Below the pieces are notes generated by a model. That model was given only the letters and a program-made list of their open reading frames with translations, was not told the DNA's origin and made no database searches. A program made the position numbers and the translations under genes. A stretch of 64,000 bases of DNA from Sedimentisphaerales bacterium (GTDB lineage Bacteria > Planctomycetota > Phycisphaerae > Sedimentisphaerales > SM23-30), in the NCBI GenBank assembly GCA_016934515.1, contig JAFGSR010000168.1, positions 1 to 64,000 on the forward strand, written 5' to 3'. Shown here piece by piece: positions 42,724 to 50,649 of this stretch (position 1 is its first letter; each line of letters opens with the position of its first letter).

Positions 42724-44780
42724 GTGAGCTTAATTATATAGCGGCGAAGGATAACAACGATGCTGAGTTGCAGTTGAATTCTGTGGTTAATCTGGAGGCT
42801 GCTGCTCAGGACGATGAAGGTCAGCCGAAAAATCGACGTTTCGAGATGGATGCTTATGCCGGTGGAGCAATGAATGTCGGTTGGGGTGATCCGGTTGTTG
42901 TTGATATGGATGGTCTGAAGTTCTCTGCACCGATGCCCGCTCTTTTAGATCACAACAAAGAAGTTACGTCGATTATGGGGGTAATTGATGACATCAAGAT
43001 TGTCAATGGTGTGTTGAAAGCAGCAGGCAATGTTATCGCCAAGAGCCAGAAAGCGAAGCTGGCGGTTGAGTATGCCGATGCCGGGGTGGAGTTGCAGGCT
43101 TCAATAGGAGCGAATGTGATTCGGCGGGAGTTTGTGGAGCCGGGTGAGAGAGTAAGTGTAAACGGTCAGGATTTTACCGGGCCGATAATTGTAGCTCGTG
43201 AAGCTGAATTGAAAGAAGTTAGTATTGTGGTTCTGGGTGCAGATGAAAATACGTCTGTTGTCATGGCCAATAAACAGGAGACAAATCCCATGGAATTTGA
43301 AAAATGGTTGCAAGCAAAAGGTTACGAAATTGGCAATCTTTCTGAAGAAAAAAAGACGGAGCTGCGTGCTGAGTATGATGCCGAGCAGGGTAAGGGCAAG
43401 AAGACTGAGCCTGCCAAGAAAACCGAAACGGTTGAGGCTACTGCAACCAAGTCGGATGTTGAGGCAACGGATAAGTCGGTGCTTGAGCTGCGTGCCAGAC
43501 ATGCGGCGGAGCTGAGCAGAATTACTGCCATTGCCAAGGTGTGCGGTGGTAAGCATCCGGACATCGAGGCCAAAGCAGTTGCTGAGGGCTGGAGCGAGAT
43601 CAAGGCGGAGCTGGAGGTTTTGCGTGCCAGCCGTCCTGAAGCTCCGAACATTAATACCCGTGGTCCGAAGCTGGACACGAATGTTCTGGAGGCTGCTGCC
43701 TGCATGTCTTCGACTCATATTGGTGAGGCTGCTATGGTGAAAGCCTACGGTGAGGAAGCCATGGAGTCCGCTGATAAAATTCGTGGTATCGGTGTGCAGG
43801 AGTTCCTGCGGTTGTGTGCGCGTATGGAAGGCCGGGAGCTGCCGTCTTGTGTTGGCACGGGTTCCGAGTTTATTCAGGCGGCTTTTTCGACGGTGAGCCT
43901 GCCGGGTTTGATGAGCAATGTTGCTAACAAGTCGCTGCTGGCTGGTTACAACTATGTTGAAAATGCCTGGCGGAAAATCTGCAAGATTGCTTCGCTCAGC
44001 GACTTCAAAACGCATACTCGTTATCGCATGACTGCTGATTTCAAGTTCCTGCCGGTTGGTCCAGATGGTGAGCTGAAGCACGGGCGTCTGGGTGAGCAGT
44101 CCTTCACCAATAAGGCTGACACCAAGGGGATTCTATTCAGCCTGACTCGTCAGATGATTATCAATGATGATCTGTCGGCGTTTACGGCTATCCCGTTCAA
44201 TATCGGGATGGGTGCGGCTGAAGCGATTAACGATGCTGTCTGGACTTTGTTGCTGGCAAATACCGGGACGTTCTTTGGTTCCGATAACAGCAACTATGCT
44301 AACGGTGCGGCAACTGCTCTGGGTATTGATGCGTTGACGGCGGCTGAACTGCTGTTCTTGAATCAGACCAAACCCAACGGTCGGCCTTTGGGTGCTACTC
44401 CGAAAATCCTGCTGGTTCCCAACGCCCTGAAGGTAACGGGTGAATTGCTGATGGCTTCTCTAAAAACCAACGCCACCACTACGGAGGACACTCCGATTCC
44501 GCAAAACAATCCCCATGCCGGTAAGTTCGAGGTGGTCAATTCCTCTTACTTGGCTAACGCTTCGTACACTGGCTACAGTGCTTTGGCTTGGTATTTGTTT
44601 GCCGATCCGAACGTGCTGCCAGCTCTGGAAGTCGGTTTTCTGAACGGCGTTGACCGTCCGACAGTTGAGCGGGCTGATGCCGATTTTAATACTCTCGGTA
44701 TGCAGTTCCGGGGCTTCATTGATTTCGGCGTTGCGTTCCAAGACCCCCGTGGTGCAGTGAAAATGAAGGGTGAGGCATAA
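42720..44780 (+). CDS. prohead protease - major capsid protein fusion
   Basis: A 686-residue polyprotein. Residues 1-185 form a prohead protease with candidate catalytic H78 (ALLDHNKE) and S128 (LQASIGANV). A charged helical delta/scaffold part (about 190-290, GYEIGNLSEEKKTELRAEYDAE) joins it to the HK97-fold capsid subunit (about 300-686, SSTHIGEAAMVKAYGEE, GLMSNVANKSLLAGYNYVEN, LVPNALKVTGELLM). The protease presumably frees the subunit in cis or trans during maturation. Known as a fusion in some phages. Confidence 0.88.
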   Translation: MSELNYIAAKDNNDAELQLNSVVNLEAAAQDDEGQPKNRRFEMDAYAGGAMNVGWGDPVVVDMDGLKFSAPMPALLDHNKEVTSIMGVIDDIKIVNGVLKAAGNVIAKSQKAKLAVEYADAGVELQASIGANVIRREFVEPGERVSVNGQDFTGPIIVAREAELKEVSIVVLGADENTSVVMANKQETNPMEFEKWLQAKGYEIGNLSEEKKTELRAEYDAEQGKGKKTEPAKKTETVEATATKSDVEATDKSVLELRARHAAELSRITAIAKVCGGKHPDIEAKAVAEGWSEIKAELEVLRASRPEAPNINTRGPKLDTNVLEAAACMSSTHIGEAAMVKAYGEEAMESADKIRGIGVQEFLRLCARMEGRELPSCVGTGSEFIQAAFSTVSLPGLMSNVANKSLLAGYNYVENAWRKICKIASLSDFKTHTRYRMTADFKFLPVGPDGELKHGRLGEQSFTNKADTKGILFSLTRQMIINDDLSAFTAIPFNIGMGAAEAINDAVWTLLLANTGTFFGSDNSNYANGAATALGIDALTAAELLFLNQTKPNGRPLGATPKILLVPNALKVTGELLMASLKTNATTTEDTPIPQNNPHAGKFEVVNSSYLANASYTGYSALAWYLFADPNVLPALEVGFLNGVDRPTVERADADFNTLGMQFRGFIDFGVAFQDPRGAVKMKGEA

Positions 44781-44870
44781 GCCTCGCCTTTTGGTTGAGT
44801 TGATTCTGTTGAGTTGCGGTAAGTGAATAAAGTGGACGAAATTTAATATTGAAACTTTAGGAGTAAAATA

Positions 44871-45596
44871 ATGTCTGATGCAATTTATATTCAAGACGGG
44901 TTGGCGATTGATTACACGCCCGGCTCTGCTGTCACCGGGGGCGATGTGATCGTTCAGGGTGATTTGATCGGTGTAGCCAAGCTGGACATTGCTGCCAATG
45001 AGCTGGGTGCTTTGCACATTGCCGGGGTGTTTGACTTTACCAAAAACGCGGGTGCTGCTTTGACTGTCGGGCAGAAGGTTTACTGGGATGACACCAATAA
45101 TTATCTCGCTACCGACAACGAGCAGGGTACGCATAAATATCTCGGCGTTGTGGTTGAGGCGGCGGCTTCGGCGGCGGTGCTTGGTCGTGTTCGCATGGGC
45201 CATGCGATTAACGATGTCAACGAGCAGATTGTTATTATCCCGGTCGAAGATTTGGCGGCTAATGCTGACATAGCCACCCGTGAGATATTTGTGCATCCCA
45301 GAGCGGTCACGATAGTGTCGATAGGCATCCTGACTGACGGTGCTCCGGCTGGTGTGGATGATAGTAACACGTCGGTAATCGCTTTTGCTGACGATGCGGC
45401 TAATGCGATTCTGTCCAAAACCTATAACACTGCTACGCAGCCGCCCACTTCTGATTATGAAGACTTAGGCACGGTGGATGCAACGCATTCGGTTTTGGCC
45501 GCTGGTGAGCATGTCACGATGTCGATCACCAACGGCACGACTGCCGACCTGCCTGCGTTCTCGGTTATTATCCGTTTCATTCCCGCAAACGTGTAA
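44871..45596 (+). CDS. capsid decoration protein (DUF2190 family) with C-terminal extension
   Basis: A 241-residue protein. The first 115 residues (IDYTPGSAVTGGDVIVQGDLIGVAKLDI, GVFDFTKNAGAALTVGQKVYWD) are a DUF2190 head decoration domain. About 120 more residues form an extra beta-rich domain (EQIVIIPVEDLAANADIATREIF...) possibly exposed on the head. TTTAGGAG precedes the ATG. It follows the capsid gene as usual. Confidence 0.85.
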   Translation: MSDAIYIQDGLAIDYTPGSAVTGGDVIVQGDLIGVAKLDIAANELGALHIAGVFDFTKNAGAALTVGQKVYWDDTNNYLATDNEQGTHKYLGVVVEAAASAAVLGRVRMGHAINDVNEQIVIIPVEDLAANADIATREIFVHPRAVTIVSIGILTDGAPAGVDDSNTSVIAFADDAANAILSKTYNTATQPPTSDYEDLGTVDATHSVLAAGEHVTMSITNGTTADLPAFSVIIRFIPANV

Positions 45597-45608
45597 GGTC
45601 TGGGCAGC

Positions 45609-45983
45609 ATGACTGATTTACTGAAAACAGGTTCCGACTGGTTGGGAAGCATGATGAAAACTCATGCTTCTCAGTCAGTAGTTTATTGGCGGGATGTGAA
45701 TTCAGTAACCGTCGATGCAACGTTGGGCCGCACGTTTTATGACGATGTGGACGGTAATGGTTTTGCGGTTAAATCACACACTACGGATTTTATTATAGAT
45801 ACCGACGATCTGCTATTAAACAGCGTTAAGATTGAGCCTGAAGTTGGTGACTTGATAAAAGTAACTAGAGCTGACCGGGTGGATGTTTTTGAGGTGAGCA
45901 GGCTTTCGGATAGTTGTTGGAATTACAGCGACGCTTATGCTCAGTTTTTTCGCATTCACACCCGTTTGATTGACACTGAATAG
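45609..45983 (+). CDS. head-tail connector region protein, unrecognised
   Basis: A 124-residue protein in the head-tail gene block. VGDLIKVTRADRVDVFEVSRLSDSCWNYSDAYAQFFRIH suggests a beta-rich head-completion protein. It ends in TAG 11 bases before the next gene. Assigned from position. Confidence 0.5.
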   Translation: MTDLLKTGSDWLGSMMKTHASQSVVYWRDVNSVTVDATLGRTFYDDVDGNGFAVKSHTTDFIIDTDDLLLNSVKIEPEVGDLIKVTRADRVDVFEVSRLSDSCWNYSDAYAQFFRIHTRLIDTE

Positions 45984-45994
45984 GATGATTGCTT

Positions 45995-46231
45995 ATGTGT
46001 GAGCTTTACGAAAAACATTGTAAGCAGGCTTTTGCAAATATAAGTGAACAGTTGGGCCGGATAGATGAGTCGCTTCGCGGCAACGGCAAGCCGGGATTAA
46101 ACGCCAGAGTGGACAGTCTGGAGAAGTCCCGTAACGCTGAAGACAAAAGCCGGTCAAAGTTCTTGTGGATGATTACGGGGTCGATTGTGACTATGGCTTC
46201 TGGTTATCTCTGGCAGAAATTTATTGGTTAA
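45995..46231 (+). CDS. XhlA-like coiled-coil membrane protein
   Basis: A 78-residue protein with an N-terminal amphipathic coil (ISEQLGRIDESLRGNGKPGLNARVDSLEKSRNAEDKSRSKF) and one C-terminal transmembrane helix (LWMITGSIVTMASGYLWQKF), like XhlA-type lysis accessory proteins. It is the only lysis-type gene that I can see in the prophage. Confidence 0.6.
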   Translation: MCELYEKHCKQAFANISEQLGRIDESLRGNGKPGLNARVDSLEKSRNAEDKSRSKFLWMITGSIVTMASGYLWQKFIG

Positions 46232-46234
46232 AAA

Positions 46235-46657
46235 ATGGCAAAGTCAATAGACATAGCGGATGCGATTGTTGTGACGTTGAACGGTCACGTTTTCAGCCCG
46301 ATCTTTACTGCGGTCAGAAAGTTAGTGCCGGTTTGGGATATAAAAGACCTGAAGACCTTACGGGTGACGGTTGTACCGATTGACGTTGAAAAAGAACGCC
46401 AGAGCCGGTCAGCTTTTAAGCGGGAATACAATATCGACATTGGTGTGCAAAAGAAAGTCAGTAACGACGAGTCTGAGGTTCCGCCGCTAATGACACTGGT
46501 TGAAAGTATTGACGATTTTATTTCAGGTGCAGTGTTGGCGGGCGTAACTGATGTTGTTTTTTTCAAGAGCCATGTGCTCCAGCTTTCGGCGGAGCATCTA
46601 ATGGAAGACCGGGTTTTTTCCAGTGTTGTGAGATTGACGTACTTACGTATTTCGTAA
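46235..46657 (+). CDS. tail completion-type protein
   Basis: A 140-residue protein in the position of a minor tail or tail-terminator gene. VTLNGHVFSPIFTAVRKLVPVWDIKDLKTLRVTVVPI and the later FKSHVLQLSAEHLMEDRVFSSVVRLTYLR have the strand-rich layout of tail terminators. It starts three bases after the preceding stop. Function from position. Confidence 0.5.
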   Translation: MAKSIDIADAIVVTLNGHVFSPIFTAVRKLVPVWDIKDLKTLRVTVVPIDVEKERQSRSAFKREYNIDIGVQKKVSNDESEVPPLMTLVESIDDFISGAVLAGVTDVVFFKSHVLQLSAEHLMEDRVFSSVVRLTYLRIS

Positions 46658-46674
46658 AGAGCCGGAGTTGAATT

Positions 46675-46929
46675 ATGAATAATGTTATTGCACGGAAAAT
46701 TGCCGTTACTGCCAGTTATGCCGCACTTTCGTCTAGTAGTGAGGTGGTGACAGTAACGCTGTCAGCCTTAACGTCCAACAGCCATGATGTTTATCTTGAG
46801 GGCGATACCGGGGACGATGTGCCGTTGATAGCAGGCGAATGGCATACCTTGAAAAGTGTTGACCTGAGCAGAGTCAAGATCAAGGGGACGGTTGGCGATT
46901 ATGTGTCGATCATCGGAGGTACATGGTGA
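46675..46929 (+). CDS. hypothetical structural protein
   Basis: An 84-residue all-beta protein (SSSEVVTVTLSALTSNSHDVYLEGDTGDDVPLIAGEWHTLK). Its stop overlaps the next start (TGATG). Probably a virion component. Confidence 0.5.
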   Translation: MNNVIARKIAVTASYAALSSSSEVVTVTLSALTSNSHDVYLEGDTGDDVPLIAGEWHTLKSVDLSRVKIKGTVGDYVSIIGGTW

Positions 46930-47564
46930 TGCCGTATTCAGTAAGTTCAAGCAGCGGTGGTACACCGGCGGGTGAGAATACTCAGTTGCAGTATAATAAT
47001 TCCGGAGCGTTTGGAGCTTCGGCAAACCTTACGTTTGGGTCTGATATTCTCACGCTGGCGGGTACGCAGAACATCACGGGTCAGTTGAACGCTGATAATC
47101 TGCGGCTGGACGGCAATACGTTGTCAGTTACCAACGAGAATGGCAATCTTGTTCTTGCTCCAAACGGGACAGGGATTGTCAGTTTAACCGGCACGCAGAC
47201 CATCACGGGGCGGTTGAACGTTGATAATCTTCGCCTGGATGGTAATACGTTGTCGAGTTTGTCTGGTGATTTATTGTTGTCAGCAGAGTCGGGCTACATA
47301 AAAAGTGTTGATAAGCAGTTGCAGCTTTCTCGTATTGATAGTTCTCCTGTCAAAATTGAGAATAATGGTGAGAGTGGTGCGTTGATAGATTTTGCCGGGG
47401 AATCAAGCAGCAGTACTGAAACGCCAGTTACTACGTATGGAGTTGGAGCAGTTTCAGGGACAGTTTCAGGTCCAACCTCCGGTTGTTGGTCATGCGAATA
47501 CATGTTACAAGTAGAGATCAATTCTTCAACGTGCTTCATACCGGCATACGTCGAAGGTAATTAA
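46929..47564 (+). CDS. fibre-like repeat protein
   Basis: A 211-residue protein with two near-copies of a repeat: AGTQNITGQLNADNLRLDGNTLS and TGTQTITGRLNVDNLRLDGNTLS. Such beta-repeats are usual in tail or head fibres. The N-terminus is glycine- and serine-rich. ATG 46929 is preferred to 46923 because of the TGATG overlap and better spacing to GGAGG. Confidence 0.65.
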   Translation: MPYSVSSSSGGTPAGENTQLQYNNSGAFGASANLTFGSDILTLAGTQNITGQLNADNLRLDGNTLSVTNENGNLVLAPNGTGIVSLTGTQTITGRLNVDNLRLDGNTLSSLSGDLLLSAESGYIKSVDKQLQLSRIDSSPVKIENNGESGALIDFAGESSSSTETPVTTYGVGAVSGTVSGPTSGCWSCEYMLQVEINSSTCFIPAYVEGN

Positions 47565-47583
47565 GTAAGGAGAGAATGTAATA

Positions 47584-48042
47584 ATGCTGTATCTTAAAAA
47601 TAGCAAAGAAATCGGCGAAGCGTTAGAGGCGACTGGAGTCCTGAAGGATAAGATTCTGGTGGATGTGGGTTGCGGGTCTGGCGGCCTGATGCAAGCAGTG
47701 AAGGACAAGGGTGTTACGGTAAAAGGGATCGAGTTGTATGAGAGTGCGGTGGCGAAGTGTGCCGAGAAAGGTCTTGATGTAACACATGCCGATGCCGGTC
47801 AGGTTGGAGTAAGCCTTCCTGTGGGCGATGTGTATTTGCTCGATGTAAACGACCCGGCATGGATGAGCAACGTTCTGCTCAAGATACCTGCTGGCACAAC
47901 AGTAATTTTTGGGCAGTATCGCGTCGGCAGCGAAGCTGCGAAATTTGTTGAGGCTCAGGTTAAACTTCGGCCCACCAAAACCACCCGCAAGATACTGGTA
48001 ATGTCGGACGGCTTGGAAGTTCTAACAATTATCGAGAGGTAG
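47584..48042 (+). CDS. compact SAM-methyltransferase-like protein
   Basis: A 152-residue Rossmann protein. Motif I is ILVDVGCGSGGLMQAV, followed by VKGIELYESAVAKCAEKGLDVTHADA for the SAM ribose contact and acidic loop. It is shorter than most class I methyltransferases and lacks a visible target domain or catalytic motif. Unusually it sits between fibre-like and tail genes. Target unknown. Confidence 0.6.
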   Translation: MLYLKNSKEIGEALEATGVLKDKILVDVGCGSGGLMQAVKDKGVTVKGIELYESAVAKCAEKGLDVTHADAGQVGVSLPVGDVYLLDVNDPAWMSNVLLKIPAGTTVIFGQYRVGSEAAKFVEAQVKLRPTKTTRKILVMSDGLEVLTIIER

Positions 48043-48044
48043 GC

Positions 48045-48338
48045 ATGGACTACAGCGAGCAAAGAAAATATTTGGCCGATCAATTATCGAATGAAAATCC
48101 GGAGGAGCATTTAGTGGCTGCGATTGAGTTGATTGATTGCTTATTGCTGGAGCAAGACAAGAAAACACCTGCTTCCAATATTACAGCTAAAATGATCGGC
48201 GATTCTCTGGATGCTTTATCGACAATGAAGCAAGCGTGTGACAAAGCACAGATGTGTCGGGCTGACCATGGAATAATTGATAATTGTGTGGCTTGTCTGA
48301 GAAAAGCGATTGATGAGTTAAAGAAATGCTCCGGATAG
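48045..48338 (+). CDS. hypothetical helical protein
   Basis: A 97-residue helical protein with five cysteines toward its C-terminal half (KQACDKAQMCRADHGIIDNCVACLRKAI). It starts two bases after the preceding stop and overlaps the next gene by 13 bases. Not recognised. Confidence 0.5.
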   Translation: MDYSEQRKYLADQLSNENPEEHLVAAIELIDCLLLEQDKKTPASNITAKMIGDSLDALSTMKQACDKAQMCRADHGIIDNCVACLRKAIDELKKCSG

Positions 48339-48850
48339 GCTGTACAAATACTTTTTTCGATAAGCCGAAGGTCATTAATGCCGTGGGCCGGGCAACCCGG
48401 AAAGTACTGTCGAAGTTTGGTGCTTATGTTCGACGGACGGCAAAGACGAGCATCCGTAAAAGGAAAAAGGTTTCTGCTCCCGGCCAGCCGCCTGCGAGTC
48501 ATACGGGCCGTCTGAAAAAGTTAATATTTTTCGCTTACGATCCCATAAAAGCATCTGTAGTGATCGGCCCGGCGTTGGGCAACATGATTTCGTTTAACGG
48601 CAGCGGTAAGCCGGTTCGAGGCACGGTCCCGGAAACTCTGGAGTATGGTGGTCGGATAGGGACGTTAGTTGGAAAAAGAGTTGATGCCGTATGGTGCAAA
48701 TGGAGCCGAGTGGATTTAAGAAATAAGCGAAGGTACAAAAAAACAAAAATGATTTTTTCGGATATTAAGGCGAGGCCGTATATGAACCCGGCCTTTGAAA
48801 AAGAAAAACCTAAGTTGCCGCTGATGTGGCAGGATTCGGTAAGGAGTTAA
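48326..48850 (+). CDS. HK97 gp10-like tail completion protein
   Basis: A 174-residue protein. KVLSKFGAYVRRTAKTSIRKRKK, APGQPPASHTGRLKKLI and ARPYMNPAFEKEK are hallmarks of the gp10-like family that joins head and tail. It directly precedes the tail tube gene. The high basic content is usual. Confidence 0.75.
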   Translation: MLRIGCTNTFFDKPKVINAVGRATRKVLSKFGAYVRRTAKTSIRKRKKVSAPGQPPASHTGRLKKLIFFAYDPIKASVVIGPALGNMISFNGSGKPVRGTVPETLEYGGRIGTLVGKRVDAVWCKWSRVDLRNKRRYKKTKMIFSDIKARPYMNPAFEKEKPKLPLMWQDSVRS

Positions 48851-48853
48851 AAA

Positions 48854-49300
48854 ATGTCTGATAATTTTAAGCTCGGAATGAATGCGGTGGCGTATTACGG
48901 GACAGCGGGTACATACACACCGGCCACGATGACGGCACTCACTAACGTGCGTGATGTAAATCTGAATTTTGAAACCGGTGAGGCGGATGTTACCACTCGT
49001 GCTAATAGCGGGTGGCGGGCAACGGCGGCGTCGCTGAAGGAATGTACGGCGGAGTTTGAAATGGTCTGGAAGCCGGGTGATGCCGGGTTCGAGGCACTCA
49101 AGGCGGCGTGGCTTGCTTCTTCTGAGATTGCCATGGCGTTTCTGTCGGATGCTTACGATGAAGATAATGCTGAGGGTCCGACCGGTGACTGGACAATCAC
49201 TAATTTTAGTCGCAGTGAGCCTCTGGAGGAGGCAATCATCGTGAACGTGACGGCAAAAATCAGCTTGTTTAGTGCATGGTTCGACAGCGGAGAAAGTTAA
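48854..49300 (+). CDS. major tail tube protein
   Basis: A 148-residue tube protein of siphovirus type: LTNVRDVNLNFETGEADVTTRANSGWRATAASLKECTAEFEMVW, then a beta-sandwich C-terminus (GDWTITNFSRSEPLEEAIIVNVTAKIS). It precedes the tail chaperones and the tape measure, the standard order. Confidence 0.82.
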   Translation: MSDNFKLGMNAVAYYGTAGTYTPATMTALTNVRDVNLNFETGEADVTTRANSGWRATAASLKECTAEFEMVWKPGDAGFEALKAAWLASSEIAMAFLSDAYDEDNAEGPTGDWTITNFSRSEPLEEAIIVNVTAKISLFSAWFDSGES

Positions 49301-49362
49301 TCGGGCTGGTTTGGCTGGTTGAGAAAAATATCAAAAATAGAGAAATGGTATGGTTTGGTTTT

Positions 49363-49848
49363 ATGAAATAGTTTAAAGACTCAAAAGATAAAGAATGGGA
49401 AATATCGCTTACCATTGGCTCGGCCAGGCGGACGCTGGACTTGACCGGCATTAATTTGCTGGAACCTGAGTCCGGCGATCCGCCGGTGCTTACCCGTCTG
49501 GGTACGGACGAAATGATGCTGTGCGATGTGATTTACAGCTTGTGTAAGACGCAGGCGGATGTGAGCGGTATTTCTGACGAAGATTTCGGCTTGCGGTTGG
49601 GCGGCGATGCAATTTTGCACGCTCAGGAGGCGTTTTATGAGGAGCTGATTGATTTTTTCCGGCAGCGGGGGAGGCCCGACAGGGCGAAGGCCGTGGAAAA
49701 ACAGAGAAGGTGGATAGTTCTGGCGGTGGACAAAGTGACAACGGTGATCGAAAAGCTGGACCTCGAAGCGGAAGTGGAGCGGGTGGGAGCGGAGTTGGAT
49801 CAAGAGCTTGGCGAACTGTGTGGGAGCTTGCCGGAATTGTCGGAGTAA
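49363..49848 (+). CDS. tail assembly chaperone G-like, with in-frame amber at codon 3
   Basis: The family-like N-terminus FKDSKDKEWEISLTIGSARRTLDL begins at 49372. The only upstream ATG in frame is 49363 (ATG-AAA-TAG-TTT), so codon 3 is TAG. The track's TTG start at 49441 would cut off the conserved start. The rest (GINLLEPESGDPPVLTRLGTDEMML...) is intact for 159 codons. Either the gene uses an amber suppressor, a non-standard start, or it has a fresh nonsense mutation. G-type proteins fold the tape measure during tail assembly. Confidence 0.65.
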
Positions 49849-50093
49849 ATCCGAACCCGCTGACCTTGCGGGAATTACTGTGGATGGCGGAGGCAAACGC
49901 CCGTACCCGTTGGCAGCATACCTCGAACCTTCTGGCAATGATGGCCAACGTCAATGCGACCAAAAAAAGTAAGAAGTTTAAGCCGAGCGATTTTAATCCG
50001 TTTGAGAATAAGAACAGCGATGCTGTTCTTATTACCAAGGACAATATCGGCTTGTTGAAAAGTAAATTTATTGGCGGGGCAAAAGCCCCCTAA
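49818..50093 (+). CDS. tail assembly chaperone T-like part (frame -1 to G)
   Basis: The frame is -1 relative to the G-like ORF and overlaps its end. The conserved T-type sequence WELAGIVGVNPNPLTLRELLWMAEANARTRWQHTSNLLAMMANVN begins right where G ends. In lambda-type phages a ribosomal -1 slip makes a G-T fusion. I see no canonical X-XXY-YYZ heptamer here; GTG at 49818 is an alternative start for a separate T product of 91 residues. Confidence 0.65.
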   Translation: MWELAGIVGVNPNPLTLRELLWMAEANARTRWQHTSNLLAMMANVNATKKSKKFKPSDFNPFENKNSDAVLITKDNIGLLKSKFIGGAKAP

Positions 50094-50107
50094 CTGGAGG
50101 TATTACT

Positions 50108-50629
50108 ATGGATGTTCTGAGTAAAATTTTGAAGTGGTTGGATCACAATCGGTATCTGGTAATCGCGTTTGCTTTGGCTGTGGTTGCAATGGCGGGGGTA
50201 GTTTCTATGATTGGCTGCGAGTCAGCTACCATGAGCCTGTTCAACTCAGACGATGGTACGCCGACTGCCAAGGTGGGTCGGGCGGAGTTCAATCGTCAGG
50301 TTATCACCGGCGAGAAAAACTTTGCCATTAAACGCATTGAACTTGAGGCTCAGGTTACTGCTTTTAACGAGGAGGTTGCGGCTTTCAATAAGCAGGCTGA
50401 GGCAGGCTCAGAAGACCTTGACCGTCAGGACGAATTCCGACAGGAGATTATGAATACAGTGGCTCTGGTGGCAACTCAGGCGGCTGAGGGTACTCTTAAT
50501 CCTGTGTCCCTGATACCTCTGGGCATCGGGATTTTTGGTGGGTTCATGGGTCTTGGTTTAGCTGGTGATAATCGTCGCAAGGATGGGGTGATTACTGACC
50601 TGAAAGCAAATCCGCCTGCCGTGACGTAA
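50108..50629 (+). CDS. membrane-associated phage protein
   Basis: A 173-residue protein with an N-terminal hydrophobic helix ending in a lipobox-like VVSMIGCES (C near residue 37), a central coiled coil (IKRIELEAQVTAFNEEVAAFNKQAEAG) and a C-terminal glycine-rich hydrophobic segment (LIPLGIGIFGGFMGLGLAG). This layout might act in the envelope, perhaps in lysis or DNA entry. TGGAGG precedes the ATG. Confidence 0.55.
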   Translation: MDVLSKILKWLDHNRYLVIAFALAVVAMAGVVSMIGCESATMSLFNSDDGTPTAKVGRAEFNRQVITGEKNFAIKRIELEAQVTAFNEEVAAFNKQAEAGSEDLDRQDEFRQEIMNTVALVATQAAEGTLNPVSLIPLGIGIFGGFMGLGLAGDNRRKDGVITDLKANPPAVT

Positions 50630-50649
50630 AAAAAAGAAGGATGTGTTAA

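Noticed and set aside
49363-49371. Reassigned TAG codon in the whole prophage
   Set aside because: Several prophage genes end at TAG followed closely by a start of the next gene, so TAG acts as a stop generally; only this site is anomalous.
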